NCBI GenBank assembly: GCA_934295165.1
Contig: CAKRAT010000002.1
Span: forward strand, 1-64,000
Source of the DNA: an uncultured Dorea sp.
GTDB lineage: Bacteria; Bacillota; Clostridia; Lachnospirales; Lachnospiraceae
Reading direction: 5' to 3'
DNA: 64,000 bases
Shown here: one piece after another, positions 51,064 through 61,501 of the stretch
Position numbering within the stretch: position 1 is the stretch's first letter
Layout of the letters: the number at the start of each line of letters is the position of its first letter
Translations under genes and position numbers: made by a program
Notes under the pieces: model-generated
What the model saw: the letters and a program-made list of their open reading frames with translations, nothing else
The model's database searches: none
What the model was told of the DNA's origin: nothing

Positions 51064-52980
51064 TTAACCGATCTTTTTCATTTTTTCTTTGATCTTATCC
51101 TGCATCTCCAAAAGAATCTCCAAAAGCATTGGATTAAATGTACCACATTCTCCTCCAAGGATCATCTCCATTGCCTTCTCATGAGAGAACGCTTTCTTGT
51201 ACGCACGCTCACTGATCAGGGCATCATATACATCCGCAAGTGATACAACCTGGGCAGAGATCGGAATCTCTTCCCCAGCCAGCTTATCCGGATATCCACG
51301 TCCATCATAACGTTCATGATGCCATCTGCAGATCTGATAGGCAATCGTAATCAGCGGTTCATCCTTATACCGATCCATTTTTTCCAGCATCGATGCACCG
51401 ATCAATGTGTGCTGCTTCATCTGTTCGAACTCATCCGAAGTCAGTTTTCCTGGTTTGTTCAATATCTTCTCGTCAATTCCAATCTTTCCTATATCATGAA
51501 AAGCGGACGCCGTTGCGATCATATGACAGTCATTCGGTGATAACTTATACTGGTCGTTCTTCTGTACCAGCTGTTCGATCAGCATCTCCGTAAGCGTCTT
51601 GATATGCAGGACGTGAAGTCCGCTCTCTCCGTTACGGAACTCTACGATCTGGCTTAAAACCTCTACCATCATCTGGTTGTTTTTCTCTTTTTCTTTCATC
51701 TGATCAGATACCATCGCAACCAGACGTCTCTGCTTCGCATACAGCTTAATTGTATTAAATACCCTCTGGTAGACAACGTTGCAGTCAAACGGTCTGCTGA
51801 TATAATCCGATACACCAAAGTTAAATGCACGCCGGATATATGTCTCGGATTCCTCGCTCGATATCATGATTACCGGAATATCATCGATCATATGATTTCG
51901 GTTCATAACAGTCAGTACTTCAAATCCATCCATCACCGGCATAACGATATCCAGCAATACTACCGATATTTTCTTGCCATATTTTCTAAGAAGCTTCAGT
52001 CCCTGCCTTCCATCCTCTGCCTCGATGACCTCGAATTCTTCTTTCAACATCTCGATCAGAATCTCTCTGTTCATCTCCGAATCATCCACAACCAGGATCT
52101 TCTGTCTGTTCGGTATATCCGGTATATTCTGATCCTGTTCTGTCACGACCATGTTCTTGCTTTCCTTTGCCTGATACATCAGGTGATCCGCCCGTTCTAC
52201 GGCTGCCTCGATCTTTTCCGCATTGCTGATCACACCGCCGACACTGATCGACAGCTGGATATTTGAATATCCGGGAATAACCGTCGTGTTGACCTTCTGC
52301 TGCATTCCATTTAGTTTCTTTACAAATGCTTCTTCGTCAATTCCCGGCATGACAAGCAGGAATTCATCGCCTCCAAAACGGATCAGACGGTCTGACCGGC
52401 GGATACTGTTCTTTATGACATCTGCCACCGTACACAATGCGGTATCTCCCGCATTATGTCCGCATGTATCATTATATAATTTAAAATCATCCAGATCAAT
52501 GAGCGCAACTCCCGCCGATTCTTCCGAATCCTTGATCTCGTCTTCATAATACCGGCGGTTATATGTATCTGTAACTGCATCTTTATACAGTTTATCATTA
52601 TAATGCATGAACAGGTTGACCACTCTTTCGTGGTTCAGCTTGCCCAGTGACCAGTTCGTATCCAGACTGCGGATCAGCTCCATTACATGAGGCTCCCCGT
52701 CAATCTCCACACATCTGGCAATCACCTGATAAAGCTTCCCGTCAAAGATTTCGAACTTTCCCCGTTCTTCCTCTGCTTCAAATGCTTCGTCTATCACACA
52801 TTCTTCACATGGTTTCCGTGTACTTTGAAGTTCTTCCCGGCCCCATTCTATGATGACTTTCTTTTCTATTTCTCCTGAATCCGCATTCCGGGTCATCCTG
52901 AAAAGCCGCACCATCTGAAATACCTTCCGAAAATGCCGCATCTCCTCTTTTACCTGTTCCATTGTCATGATATCACCCAT
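51064..52980 (-). CDS. GGDEF-REC-HD-GYP c-di-GMP enzyme
   Basis: 638 residues, GGAGG before the ATG. An N-terminal PAS-like part (about 15-115) is followed by GGDEF (about 135-285) with intact RFGGDEF (203-207) and an I-site RRSD at 194-197, then a receiver domain (about 295-415) with phospho-Asp in VVLLDIVMPVMDG, then HD-GYP (about 435-638) with FHDIGKIGI and HHERYDGRGYP. It can both make and break c-di-GMP, with the receiver choosing between them or linking to an unknown kinase. No membrane segment. The PelD-like protein at 29-31 kb is a possible receptor. Confidence 0.93.
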   Translation of the reverse strand: MGDIMTMEQVKEEMRHFRKVFQMVRLFRMTRNADSGEIEKKVIIEWGREELQSTRKPCEECVIDEAFEAEEERGKFEIFDGKLYQVIARCVEIDGEPHVMELIRSLDTNWSLGKLNHERVVNLFMHYNDKLYKDAVTDTYNRRYYEDEIKDSEESAGVALIDLDDFKLYNDTCGHNAGDTALCTVADVIKNSIRRSDRLIRFGGDEFLLVMPGIDEEAFVKKLNGMQQKVNTTVIPGYSNIQLSISVGGVISNAEKIEAAVERADHLMYQAKESKNMVVTEQDQNIPDIPNRQKILVVDDSEMNREILIEMLKEEFEVIEAEDGRQGLKLLRKYGKKISVVLLDIVMPVMDGFEVLTVMNRNHMIDDIPVIMISSEESETYIRRAFNFGVSDYISRPFDCNVVYQRVFNTIKLYAKQRRLVAMVSDQMKEKEKNNQMMVEVLSQIVEFRNGESGLHVLHIKTLTEMLIEQLVQKNDQYKLSPNDCHMIATASAFHDIGKIGIDEKILNKPGKLTSDEFEQMKQHTLIGASMLEKMDRYKDEPLITIAYQICRWHHERYDGRGYPDKLAGEEIPISAQVVSLADVYDALISERAYKKAFSHEKAMEMILGGECGTFNPMLLEILLEMQDKIKEKMKKIG

Positions 52981-53008
52981 ATATGCTCCTCCCTCATCCG
53001 GATGTCAG

Positions 53009-53656
53009 TTATGATTCTCTGATTCTCGGAAGATTCCATCTGTAGTGTGCCGCAAGAAAACGTATAAGCATAACGATCAGCGATGATAGCACCATCGCCG
53101 GAAGTTCTCCGTAAGATCTGTATATAATCACACATATCCACGCTCCTGCGATTGATGCACACGCATAGATATGTTTGACGAATATATACGGTGCAACTCC
53201 TGCCATCGTATCCCGCAACAGACCTCCCCCCACTCCGGTCATAGTACCAAGGAAAACCAGTAGAAAGGTATTGTCAATGTAACCGCAGCTGATGCCCTTT
53301 GTCACACCCATTGCCGAAAATATTCCGAGTCCTACCGAATCCATTGCCAGCATAAGTTTATCATAAAACTCTCCAAACCCATCCTGTAAGTATTTTCTGC
53401 GGAAATATATAATAAAAAATACAATTACTGCCGCAATCACCGCATAGATCACATATACCGGATGCAGAAGTGCCGACGGCACCTGCCCAAGTATCACGTC
53501 ACGGATCATACCTCCTCCGACTGCCGTTGACACTCCAAGCACGATCACTCCAAATATATCCATACTGCACTCAACTCCTACCATTGCTCCCGAAACTGAA
53601 AATGCCACTGTTCCGATCAGCTCTATTGCAAATATGACCCATTCCTGAATATCCAT
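53009..53656 (-). CDS. TRIC-family cation channel (UPF0126)
   Basis: 215 residues, seven membrane segments in two repeats: AVGGGMIRDVILGQVPSAL and GVGGGLLRDTMAGVAPYIFV, each carrying the glycine-rich kinked helix of TRIC channels. Bacterial members conduct K+ or similar cations. It lies 28 bases upstream of the c-di-GMP enzyme gene on the same strand and may share its transcript. Confidence 0.9.
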   Translation of the reverse strand: MDIQEWVIFAIELIGTVAFSVSGAMVGVECSMDIFGVIVLGVSTAVGGGMIRDVILGQVPSALLHPVYVIYAVIAAVIVFFIIYFRRKYLQDGFGEFYDKLMLAMDSVGLGIFSAMGVTKGISCGYIDNTFLLVFLGTMTGVGGGLLRDTMAGVAPYIFVKHIYACASIAGAWICVIIYRSYGELPAMVLSSLIVMLIRFLAAHYRWNLPRIRES

Positions 53657-53688
53657 CTGATTTTCCCCACTATTCTCCCAACTATTCT

Positions 53689-55521
53689 TTATTTTCCAAA
53701 TTTATCAATAAAACGCATCATGATCATTGCACACTCGGAACGGGTTGCATTTCCCTGTGGATCTAAGACAGTTCCGTTATTCTTTCCGGTGATGATTCCG
53801 TTACCGACTGCCCATTCCACCGCTTCTTTTGCAAAAGCACTTACACTTGCCCCATCTGCGTAGCTGTCAAGAGAAGCTTTCGTTCCTTCTGCAATTTTTT
53901 TATAATTGACTGCATATCTATACATCATGACTGCCATCTGTTCGCGGTTGATCTGGTCGCCAGGACCGAACAGTCCCGTATCTGAATAACCATTGATAAC
54001 GCCGATGCCATTTGCCCAGATTACTGCGTCTGTAAACCAGGTACCTGCCGGTACATCTTTGAATTTTGCTATTCCTTCTGCTGCCGGTGATCCGTTCATT
54101 CTGTAAAGGATAACGGCAAACTGTGCACGTGCCAGTTTTTCGTCCGGTGCGAAATGTGTGCTGTCCACACCAGTCATCAGCTGATTTTCATAGTTATAAG
54201 CGACTGCCTCATAATACCATGCGCCTTTTGCCACATCTGTAAATGGCAGAACCACTTCCTGTTTGTAATTGGCATCATGATAATCATCCGGTACATCTTT
54301 GTCCCATGGTGACGGCAGCGTCTGATCCGGCAGAATCTTAGCAAATACTTCATATGTCTGCGGGTCATACTGTCTCAGTTCCTCACGGGTATTTACCGGT
54401 CCTCTTACACCATCCCAGTTCTCCACTTCTTCCATGGAATTGAACCAGATTGCACACATTGTGGCAAAGAATTCATCTTCATTGGAGATTGCATATGAAT
54501 TTGGCCACAGTCCCTGTTTTTTGGCATGCTCATAAGCTGCTATGTATTCATTGTGCAGAGTCTGGTCTTCCAACAGATCCATACCTACGGATTTGACACA
54601 GTGGCCGAACTCATGGATCAGAATGTTCTCATTACGGTACATCGTATTCTGATACCAGTCATCGGTATTATCCAGTGTCCGTATAATGTTCTGTTCTGCA
54701 ATAGACGACACACAATTGTTATAGGTATTTCCGCCATAGCCCTCTACATCATACATATCCTTATTGAACCAGTAACGATGCTCCGGAATCATATACACAT
54801 TTTCATGAGGGCTGTATACAGCAAGCGAGCAGTTATATGCTTTCATATTTGCCGCAATTCCATTTTCCGTTTTTCCAAGTTCGATATCAATCTGCTCTGC
54901 TGCTTTTTCAAGGGAAGAATGCGCAACAGTATCATCTGCCTTTACAATAATTCCTGTCTTCGTCTCTACCGACTGTGTATAATAACTTACTTCCGGAATA
55001 TTGGTATATACTGCATTTTCCGCAGACTTTCCGTTTTCATCCTTAATAGCACTTCCCTTTACTTCCAGTGTCACATCTTTTGACAGATCAACCTCATCTT
55101 CCAGACAGATGCTGGACATATGAATGCCGGAATCCAGTCTTGCCATACTGTTGGCCTCTGTTGCCGCAATTTCTTTGTTCTTCTGGTCAAAATATAAGGT
55201 ATTGGTGTAATCTGTTCCTTTTTCTTCTAACTGAATTGTTGTATTACCGTTCTTCAATACAAAATTACTGGTATTCACAGCCTGTGTTTCATCTACATAT
55301 CTGTCCCAGTAGATCTCCAGGAAATTTCCTTCCTCTAATAACCGAATCTTCTTGATACGCGGGCCATTATAGCTGTCCGTATACTGAACACTTCCATCTT
55401 TTGCATCCACAGCCACGGTCTGATTGCCTGTGGCAGCATGCGTAACCACTGCCGGGAACATACTTCCCCCGATCAGCATGCCGGCTATCAGCAATGCTTT
55501 TTTCCATCTTTCACATCTCAT
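53689..55521 (-). CDS. Secreted zinc metallopeptidase-like protein with SLH domains
   Basis: 610 residues from the ATG at 55521 (GAGGAGAAGG upstream; another ATG 15 bases earlier lacks a site). A signal peptide (about 8-30, ending THAAT) and a beta-rich part (40-190) lead to a peptidase-like domain. This has HEFGH at about 303-307 (NILIHEFGHCVKSVG) and NEDEFFATMCAIWF, whose Glu is a likely third ligand. Three SLH repeats (about 420-610: FTDVAKGAWYYEAVAYNYENQLMTG and two more) attach it to cell wall polymers. Targets unknown. Single-gene unit. Confidence 0.88.
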   Translation of the reverse strand: MRCERWKKALLIAGMLIGGSMFPAVVTHAATGNQTVAVDAKDGSVQYTDSYNGPRIKKIRLLEEGNFLEIYWDRYVDETQAVNTSNFVLKNGNTTIQLEEKGTDYTNTLYFDQKNKEIAATEANSMARLDSGIHMSSICLEDEVDLSKDVTLEVKGSAIKDENGKSAENAVYTNIPEVSYYTQSVETKTGIIVKADDTVAHSSLEKAAEQIDIELGKTENGIAANMKAYNCSLAVYSPHENVYMIPEHRYWFNKDMYDVEGYGGNTYNNCVSSIAEQNIIRTLDNTDDWYQNTMYRNENILIHEFGHCVKSVGMDLLEDQTLHNEYIAAYEHAKKQGLWPNSYAISNEDEFFATMCAIWFNSMEEVENWDGVRGPVNTREELRQYDPQTYEVFAKILPDQTLPSPWDKDVPDDYHDANYKQEVVLPFTDVAKGAWYYEAVAYNYENQLMTGVDSTHFAPDEKLARAQFAVILYRMNGSPAAEGIAKFKDVPAGTWFTDAVIWANGIGVINGYSDTGLFGPGDQINREQMAVMMYRYAVNYKKIAEGTKASLDSYADGASVSAFAKEAVEWAVGNGIITGKNNGTVLDPQGNATRSECAMIMMRFIDKFGK

Positions 55522-55554
55522 AGTCCTTCTCCTCATTTGTTTTACCTGTTTCCA

Positions 55555-56370
55555 TTACTTTCTTACATCTTCCAGCATCTCTCTGACCGTCTTTCCATAT
55601 ATCGGATGACGCTTATACGGTGCAATTTCATGAAGCGGTTCCAGTACAAATTCCCGCTTCTGCATCTCTACATGTGGAATACACAGATTCTCCGTCTCCA
55701 CCACCAGATCATCATAGAAAATGATATCCAGATCCAGTGTTCTCGGTCCCCAGTGTATGATCCGCTCTCTTCCGGCTTCTTTCTCAATACGGTTCAGCTC
55801 TTTTAACAGTTCTTCCGGGTACAGCAGTGTAGAAAGCTTCAGACAGCCATTCAGAAAATCCGGCTGGTCTGTAACCCCATAAGGCGGTGTCGTGATAAAT
55901 GCCGATACCTTCTCTACGTTTGTATTTTTCACTTCATTCAATGCCTGAACGGCATCTTCCAGGATACGTCTGCTGTCCCCCATATTCGAGCCAAGTGCGA
56001 TATATGCAGTATGCCATTCCCGCTCAATCTCCACACTGACCGTCTTAAGCGGCAGTCCGATCGGTGCCCACGGCTTCTTGATCTCAATCTGCACTTTCTG
56101 AAGTCCGGCTATACGCACCAGCATCTCTTCTGCCAGCCCTTCTGCGACTTTCTCCAGAAGTTTGAACGTATGGCTTTTTAAATATTCCGTTATAAATACA
56201 CTCGCTTCCCCATAATGAATGGACGCCGTAAGTTCATCCGTCAGTCCTGCTTTTCTGATATCTGTATACATAACCGCCGATACCAGAAATTTTTGTCCCA
56301 GTACATTTTCTTCCGGAAATACTCCGTGATTGGCAAATACTTCCAGATCTTCTATCTTTATCTTGTCCAT
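55555..56370 (-). CDS. folB-folK: Bifunctional dihydroneopterin aldolase / HPPK
   Basis: 271 residues. Residues 1-115 are FolB (KIEDLEVFANHGVFPEENVLGQKF, then KPWAPIGLPLKTVSVEI); residues 120-271 are FolK (AYIALGSNMGDSRRIL, PPYGVTDQPDFLNG, WGPRTLDLDIIFYDD, IPHVEMQKREFVLEPL). It catalyses two successive steps to the pyrophosphorylated pterin that FolP uses. Last gene of the folate operon, 21 bases after folP. The fusion is common in Firmicutes. Confidence 0.95.
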   Translation of the reverse strand: MDKIKIEDLEVFANHGVFPEENVLGQKFLVSAVMYTDIRKAGLTDELTASIHYGEASVFITEYLKSHTFKLLEKVAEGLAEEMLVRIAGLQKVQIEIKKPWAPIGLPLKTVSVEIEREWHTAYIALGSNMGDSRRILEDAVQALNEVKNTNVEKVSAFITTPPYGVTDQPDFLNGCLKLSTLLYPEELLKELNRIEKEAGRERIIHWGPRTLDLDIIFYDDLVVETENLCIPHVEMQKREFVLEPLHEIAPYKRHPIYGKTVREMLEDVRK

Positions 56371-56391
56371 TTTCCTCTCATTCCCTCCTCT

Positions 56392-57207
56392 CTATACATC
56401 ATGGACACGCATAACCGCCTTCGTCATCTGAATTGCTCTCTTATTCTTCTCAACATCATGAACGCGCACGAATGCACAGCCTTTCTGTACACCATATACT
56501 GTTGTAACCATTGTACCTTCTTCACGTTCCGTCACCGGCAGATCCAGCGTCAGCCCGATCACAGATTTTCTCGATGTTCCGAGCAGTACCGGATAGTCCA
56601 GTTCGTTTAATATCTCCATCTTGTCAATGATCTCCAGATTCATCTCGTAAGTCTTACCGAACCCGACACCCGGATCAAGGATGATCTGGTCATCTTCAAT
56701 TCCTGCTTCTTTTGCAATCCTTACACATTCTTTCATATCATTCATAAAATCCGTCAGGAAATTCTGATATTCTGCCTTCTCACGATTGTGCATCAGGCAG
56801 CATGCCACATGATATCTTGCGATCACATCTGCCATCTTCTCGTCGTATTTCAGCCCCCAGATATCATTAACCAGATCTGCTCCCGCCTGAATGGCCGCTT
56901 CTGCCACGCAGCTTTTGTATGTGTCAATTGACACCGGTATATCAAATTCTTTCTTAAGAGCTTTAATAATTGGTGTCACTCTCGCAATCTCTTCTTCATC
57001 TGTGATCTTTATATGTCCCGGACGGGTAGACTCCCCACCTACATCGATGATATCCACACCCTCTTCAACCATCTGGCGTGCATGCGTCATCGCTGCATCC
57101 ATTCCGTTGAACTTTCCTCCATCGGAAAAAGAATCCGGTGTCACATTCAGGATCCCCATAATATATGTATGATTTACTGTATCAAAATTCTTTCCGCCTA
57201 TGATCAT
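56392..57207 (-). CDS. folP: Dihydropteroate synthase
   Basis: 271 residues with all family motifs: MGILNVTPDSFSDGGKF, GGESTRPG, IDTYKSCVAEAAIQAGADLVNDIWG, LDPGVGFGKT, LLGTSRKSVIG and the closing VRVHDV. It joins the pterin pyrophosphate to p-aminobenzoate and is the sulfonamide target. The start overlaps the HD gene stop (ATGA). Confidence 0.96.
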   Translation of the reverse strand: MIIGGKNFDTVNHTYIMGILNVTPDSFSDGGKFNGMDAAMTHARQMVEEGVDIIDVGGESTRPGHIKITDEEEIARVTPIIKALKKEFDIPVSIDTYKSCVAEAAIQAGADLVNDIWGLKYDEKMADVIARYHVACCLMHNREKAEYQNFLTDFMNDMKECVRIAKEAGIEDDQIILDPGVGFGKTYEMNLEIIDKMEILNELDYPVLLGTSRKSVIGLTLDLPVTEREEGTMVTTVYGVQKGCAFVRVHDVEKNKRAIQMTKAVMRVHDV

Positions 57208-57725
57208 ATTCTTATCTCCATATTCTTCTCTTCCTGACTCCAGTTACACTGCTTCTCTGCTTTGCAGAAAAGGCACATTCTGGAGCGTTTGTCGCTTTCG
57301 TAAAACAGCTCTTCGACCGGCTGCATATGTTCATGCCGTCTGCGGTGCCCTTTCACCGCAAGACAGATCAGTTCCTTCTCTTCGTCTGTAAATGTGAATC
57401 CGTTCGGAAGCGACTCCAGTATCTGCCTTGCGATCTTCTCTCCCGCGATCTCATGCGGAATCTGCTGGCGGTACTGGAAGGATTTGCCGATATCATGCAG
57501 CACCGCTGCCACATAGATCAGCTCCCTGTCAAATCCAAGTCCCTCTTCCAGATTCTTAATGCATGCAATTCTGGCTACATCCAGAAGATGGTTCATCTGA
57601 TGACAACAGAAGATCCTGTCCTCCTCACATTCCTGAATGCGCTTATAATACATCTGATATAACTCGTGATTCACCACCGCATTCAGACGCGGCATCCCTT
57701 CTTGTGTTCCTGTTACTTTTTTCAT
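57204..57725 (-). CDS. HD-domain phosphohydrolase-like protein in the folate operon
   Basis: 173 residues. HD domain at about 25-130: HQMNHLLDVARIACIKN, VAAVLHDIGKSFQYRQQ and VKGHRRRHEHM provide the His/Asp metal set. A C-terminal tail has CLFCKAEKQC, a small Cys cluster. It lies between folE and folP, overlapping folP by four bases. The pathway needs removal of phosphates from dihydroneopterin triphosphate, and no Nudix gene is present here, so this HD protein is a candidate for that step; that is inference. Confidence 0.82.
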   Translation of the reverse strand: MKKVTGTQEGMPRLNAVVNHELYQMYYKRIQECEEDRIFCCHQMNHLLDVARIACIKNLEEGLGFDRELIYVAAVLHDIGKSFQYRQQIPHEIAGEKIARQILESLPNGFTFTDEEKELICLAVKGHRRRHEHMQPVEELFYESDKRSRMCLFCKAEKQCNWSQEEKNMEIRI

Positions 57726-57748
57726 CTATATCTGTATCTCTTTCTTTT

Positions 57749-58306
57749 TTACCGTCCCAGCATACGGAAGAATCTCTCTTCCAGCGCCGGATCTGTCTCG
57801 AATACGCCACGTCTGGCAACCGTCACCGTCTGGCTGCCCGGTTTCTTAATTCCACGCATCGTCATACACATATGCTCTGCTTCGATCATTACCATCGCAC
57901 CCTTCGGCTGCATATGTTCCATCAACGCATCCGCGATCTGTCCTGTAAGCTGCTCCTGAAGCTGCAGCCTTCTTGCAAAGACCTCTACCGTACGGGCAAG
58001 CTTACTAAGTCCAACTACCTTTCCATCCGGAATGTAGGCAATATGAACCTTTCCGTAAAAAGGCAGAAGATGATGCTCACAGGTAGAATAAAATGTAATA
58101 TCCTTTTCGATCACCATCTCATGACTGTCAACTGTAAATGTCTTGGAGAGGTGCTTTCCGGCATCCTCATCCATGCCTCCATATATCTCTTCATACATTC
58201 TTGCGATCCGGTCCGGTGTATCGATCAGTCCCTCCCGGTTCACGTCTTCTCCCATTCCTTCCAGAAGCAGACGCACTGCCTGTTCTATCTTATCATGATC
58301 TATCAT
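57749..58306 (-). CDS. folE: GTP cyclohydrolase I
   Basis: 185 residues from the ATG at 58306, which overlaps the folC stop (ATGA). Zinc and active-site motifs: [48 protein letters not shown] and [11 protein letters not shown]. It opens the GTP ring to form dihydroneopterin triphosphate, the first step of folate synthesis. Confidence 0.96.
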   Translation of the reverse strand: MIDHDKIEQAVRLLLEGMGEDVNREGLIDTPDRIARMYEEIYGGMDEDAGKHLSKTFTVDSHEMVIEKDITFYSTCEHHLLPFYGKVHIAYIPDGKVVGLSKLARTVEVFARRLQLQEQLTGQIADALMEHMQPKGAMVMIEAEHMCMTMRGIKKPGSQTVTVARRGVFETDPALEERFFRMLGR

Positions 58307-59655
58307 TTTCTTTCCTTTCTCTGTGAATTCTGTACGCATCCTTCCACACACCGAATCACTTCACTTAAGTAGGACAGTGATCCACATGCGATCACGACCC
58401 TGTTTCCCGGATCTTCCAATGCATAGGTATATGCTTTTGTCACGGCATCTTCTATGCTTTTTTCTGCGGACACATCTGTTTCTTTTTTACAGTCCCTGAC
58501 ACACTCTGCGAGCTTCTCTGCCGGCAGTGTGCGGTCCTTATTCGGCAGGTCTACCGTATAGATTCTCTTCGCCGGCGGACACAGGATCTGTACAATCTTT
58601 TCGTATTCTTTATCTTTAAATACACCCATGATCAGGATGATCTCTCTTTTCATATCTTCCGGCAGATTCTCTTCGGTAAAATAACGTTCCATCGAAGTCT
58701 TCAGCTTCTTTGCCGCATCTTCATTGTGCGCCCCGTCCACGATCACAACCGGTTCTTCTGACAGACAGGTGAATCTTCCTGCCCATCTCGTCGCACCGAT
58801 GCCTTCTCTGACTGCGTCTTCCGGAATCTGATATCCAAGCTTCTTAAGACTTCCGATCACTTCCAGTGCCGTCGCAAGATTCTCTCTCTGGCACTCCCCG
58901 GCAATATAGCTTCGCATATGCACATAGTCTTTATATGAAAATGTGATTCCTTTATAGTCATCCGCTTCTATGTCCATTACTTCCGGCTCTGCCTCTATAT
59001 AGACACAACCCATAGCTTCTGCTTTCTTTCTGAGAATCCGGCTGACACTCTTTTGCTGCCTTGCCGACACCACGGTACAGCCAGGTTTGATGATCCCGGA
59101 TTTCGTCTGTGCAATCTCTTCTAATGTATCACCGATCACACCGAGATGATCCACACTGACCGTTGCAAATGCGGCACACACTGTGTTCTTTACCACATTC
59201 GTCGCATCCGTCTCCCCGCCAAGTCCAGTCTCCAGTACAACCAGATCACAATTCTGTTTCTTAAAATACAAAAAAGCCATCGCCGTCTCTGCTTCGAACA
59301 CTGTCGGGACAGGTTCTCCTTTACTTTCCAGCCGGTCGATTGCTTCCTTAATCTCAGTCGTTATCTCTGCAAATTCAGTCTCGGAAATCCAGTTTCCGTC
59401 TGTCTGCATCTTCTCCAGATAAGAGATCACTGTCGGTGAAACATATCGCCCGGTTTTGTATCCTGCTTTACTTAATATGGTTGAAGTGTATGCAAGCACA
59501 GATCCTTTTCCATTCGTTCCTGCAATATGAATGAACTTCAGATCATCCTGGGGATTCCCAAGTTCACGCAACAGACCTCGAATCGTATCTAAGCCAAGTA
59601 CACTTCCGTATTTCGACATTTCGTCCAAATATACCCTTGCTTCTTTATAGGTCAC
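58303..59655 (-). CDS. folC: Folylpolyglutamate / dihydrofolate synthase
   Basis: 450 residues. Mur-ligase type: [21 protein letters not shown] (P-loop), [45 protein letters not shown] and [16 protein letters not shown] start with only a weak ribosome site. First gene of the folC-folE-HD-folP-folBK operon. It adds glutamate to dihydropteroate and folates. Confidence 0.94.
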   Translation of the reverse strand: MTYKEARVYLDEMSKYGSVLGLDTIRGLLRELGNPQDDLKFIHIAGTNGKGSVLAYTSTILSKAGYKTGRYVSPTVISYLEKMQTDGNWISETEFAEITTEIKEAIDRLESKGEPVPTVFEAETAMAFLYFKKQNCDLVVLETGLGGETDATNVVKNTVCAAFATVSVDHLGVIGDTLEEIAQTKSGIIKPGCTVVSARQQKSVSRILRKKAEAMGCVYIEAEPEVMDIEADDYKGITFSYKDYVHMRSYIAGECQRENLATALEVIGSLKKLGYQIPEDAVREGIGATRWAGRFTCLSEEPVVIVDGAHNEDAAKKLKTSMERYFTEENLPEDMKREIILIMGVFKDKEYEKIVQILCPPAKRIYTVDLPNKDRTLPAEKLAECVRDCKKETDVSAEKSIEDAVTKAYTYALEDPGNRVVIACGSLSYLSEVIRCVEGCVQNSQRKERK

Positions 59656-59751
59656 GTCTCTATTTTTTCCTTTCGTTTGAGTATGGAGACACTGTCTTTT
59701 CCATTACAGAACCTGTCAATGGCAGTTTCTTTCAAACTCATGACGATTCCC

Positions 59752-59801
59752 AAAAAAACAGTGCTGTCAGCCGGATATTTTTATTTCCGGTTAACAGCAC
59801 T
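59752..59801 (-). terminator. Terminator after pgi
   Basis: A 16-bp stem with two U-G-type positions (59760-59775 with 59786-59801) followed on the minus strand by seven T (complement of 59752-59758). It separates pgi from the folate operon. Confidence 0.85.
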
Positions 59802-59851
59802 ATCATACCACTATTCGATTCCTCTAACAAGTGATTGTCTGTTTATTTCTG

Positions 59852-61432
59852 TTAGATGTTAAGCAGATCACTGAATACTTTCAATGCTCCGTCTGTCTCA
59901 TGGGCAAGTACACGTTTTGCCAGTACTTTACCAAGCTGGACACCTTCCTGATCAAAGCTGTTCACATTCCATACGAATCCCTGGAACATAACTTTATTTT
60001 CGAAGTGTGCAAGGAGTGCTCCAAGAGACCCCGGATTCACCTGTTCTCCGATGATAATGCTTGATGGACGTCCGCCTTCAAAGTTCTTGTTGCGGTTCTC
60101 GTCAGATTTACCACATGCAAATGCAACGATCTGAGCTGCTACGTTTGCACACAGCTTCTGCTGGCTTGTGCTGTCCTGGATCACAACATCTGTTGCCATC
60201 TGGCTATTCTTGTATCCAACGAACTGTAAAGGCACAATATCTGTTCCCTGGTGCAGTAACTGATAGAAAGAATGCTGTCCGTTTGTTCCAGGCTCTCCGA
60301 AGATAACCGGTCCTGTAGGATACTCTACCGGCTCTCCGAAACGGTTAACTGACTTACCGTTAGACTCCATATCTAACTGCTGTAAATGTGCAGGGAAGCG
60401 GCTCAGTGCCTGAGAATATGGAAGTACGGCTGTACTTGGATATCCTAATACATTTCTCTCATATACACCGATCAGTGCATCCAGCATTGCAGGGTTCTTA
60501 AATACGTCTTTGTTCTTAGCAAGTGCATCTTCTGCTGCAGCACCTTCCAGGAACTGTGCGAATACTTCCGGTCCGAATGCCAGAGATAATACGGCACCGC
60601 CGACTGCAGATGTAGAAGAATAACGTCCTCCGATATAGTCATCCATGAAGAATGCTGCAAGATAGTCATCACTCTTGGCCAGTGGTGATGTCTCACTTGT
60701 AACCGCGATCATATGCTTGGAAGCATCCAGTCCTGCGTTCTTCAGTGCATCTTTAACGAATGATTCATTCGTTAATGTCTCAAGTGTTGTTCCTGATTTT
60801 GATACCAGTACGAAGATAGAATGTGCAACATCGATAGAGTTAAGTACAGCTGCTGCATCATCAGGGTCTACGTTACTGATGAATTTGGCTTCCATCTTGA
60901 ATGTGTCATTTTTCTTAGCCCAGTTCTCAAGTGCAAGATACATTGCACGAGGTCCGAGGTCACTTCCACCGATGCCGATCTGTACAACCGTTGTAAATTT
61001 CTCACCTGCTCCGTTGGTGATCTCTCCGGCATGTACTTTATTGGCAAAGTCTGCGATCTTAGCCTGCTGTTCTGCGTAGAATGCACGCTTGTCCACTCCG
61101 TCAGCCTCTACAGCTTCTCCGAGCTGTCCACGTGTCATGTGGTGAAGTACCAGACGTTTCTCTCCAGTGTTGATCACTTCTCCGTTATAAAGTGCTTCGA
61201 ATTTTTCTGTCAGCTGTGCTTCATCTGCTAACTTTGCAAGCACTGCCAGTACTTTATCGTCAACCTGCTTTGCAGCATAGTTATAAGTGAGTCCTTCTGC
61301 CATCGGAACGCTATAATTCTTTACACGTTCTGCTCCGTTTTCTCCTGTCATTGCCTCTACAAGATTCACACGTTCTACATTCTGAAGTTCCTTGAAAGAT
61401 GTAAGAGTATCTAAGTTGTTCCAGGTAATCAT
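59852..61432 (-). CDS. pgi: Glucose-6-phosphate isomerase
   Basis: 526 residues from the ATG at 61432 (AAGGAGG upstream). Signature segments: GIGGSDLGPRAMYLALENW, VSKSGTTLETLTNESF, GGRYSSTSAVGGAVLSLAFG and FGEPGTNGQHSFYQLLHQG. Interconverts glucose-6- and fructose-6-phosphate in glycolysis. Single-gene unit between its own promoter and a strong terminator. Confidence 0.96.
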   Translation of the reverse strand: MITWNNLDTLTSFKELQNVERVNLVEAMTGENGAERVKNYSVPMAEGLTYNYAAKQVDDKVLAVLAKLADEAQLTEKFEALYNGEVINTGEKRLVLHHMTRGQLGEAVEADGVDKRAFYAEQQAKIADFANKVHAGEITNGAGEKFTTVVQIGIGGSDLGPRAMYLALENWAKKNDTFKMEAKFISNVDPDDAAAVLNSIDVAHSIFVLVSKSGTTLETLTNESFVKDALKNAGLDASKHMIAVTSETSPLAKSDDYLAAFFMDDYIGGRYSSTSAVGGAVLSLAFGPEVFAQFLEGAAAEDALAKNKDVFKNPAMLDALIGVYERNVLGYPSTAVLPYSQALSRFPAHLQQLDMESNGKSVNRFGEPVEYPTGPVIFGEPGTNGQHSFYQLLHQGTDIVPLQFVGYKNSQMATDVVIQDSTSQQKLCANVAAQIVAFACGKSDENRNKNFEGGRPSSIIIGEQVNPGSLGALLAHFENKVMFQGFVWNVNSFDQEGVQLGKVLAKRVLAHETDGALKVFSDLLNI

Positions 61433-61501
61433 AATACTAGATTCCTCCTTAAAAAAATAAATATGTTTCCGGTCTGTATATGCAAACCGCATTCTTATTT
61501 C

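Noticed and set aside
57563-58372. 269-codon plus-strand open frame across folE and the HD gene
   Set aside because: Antisense to two certain genes with full family motifs; its product is low-complexity and Cys/His/Ser-rich with no ribosome site.
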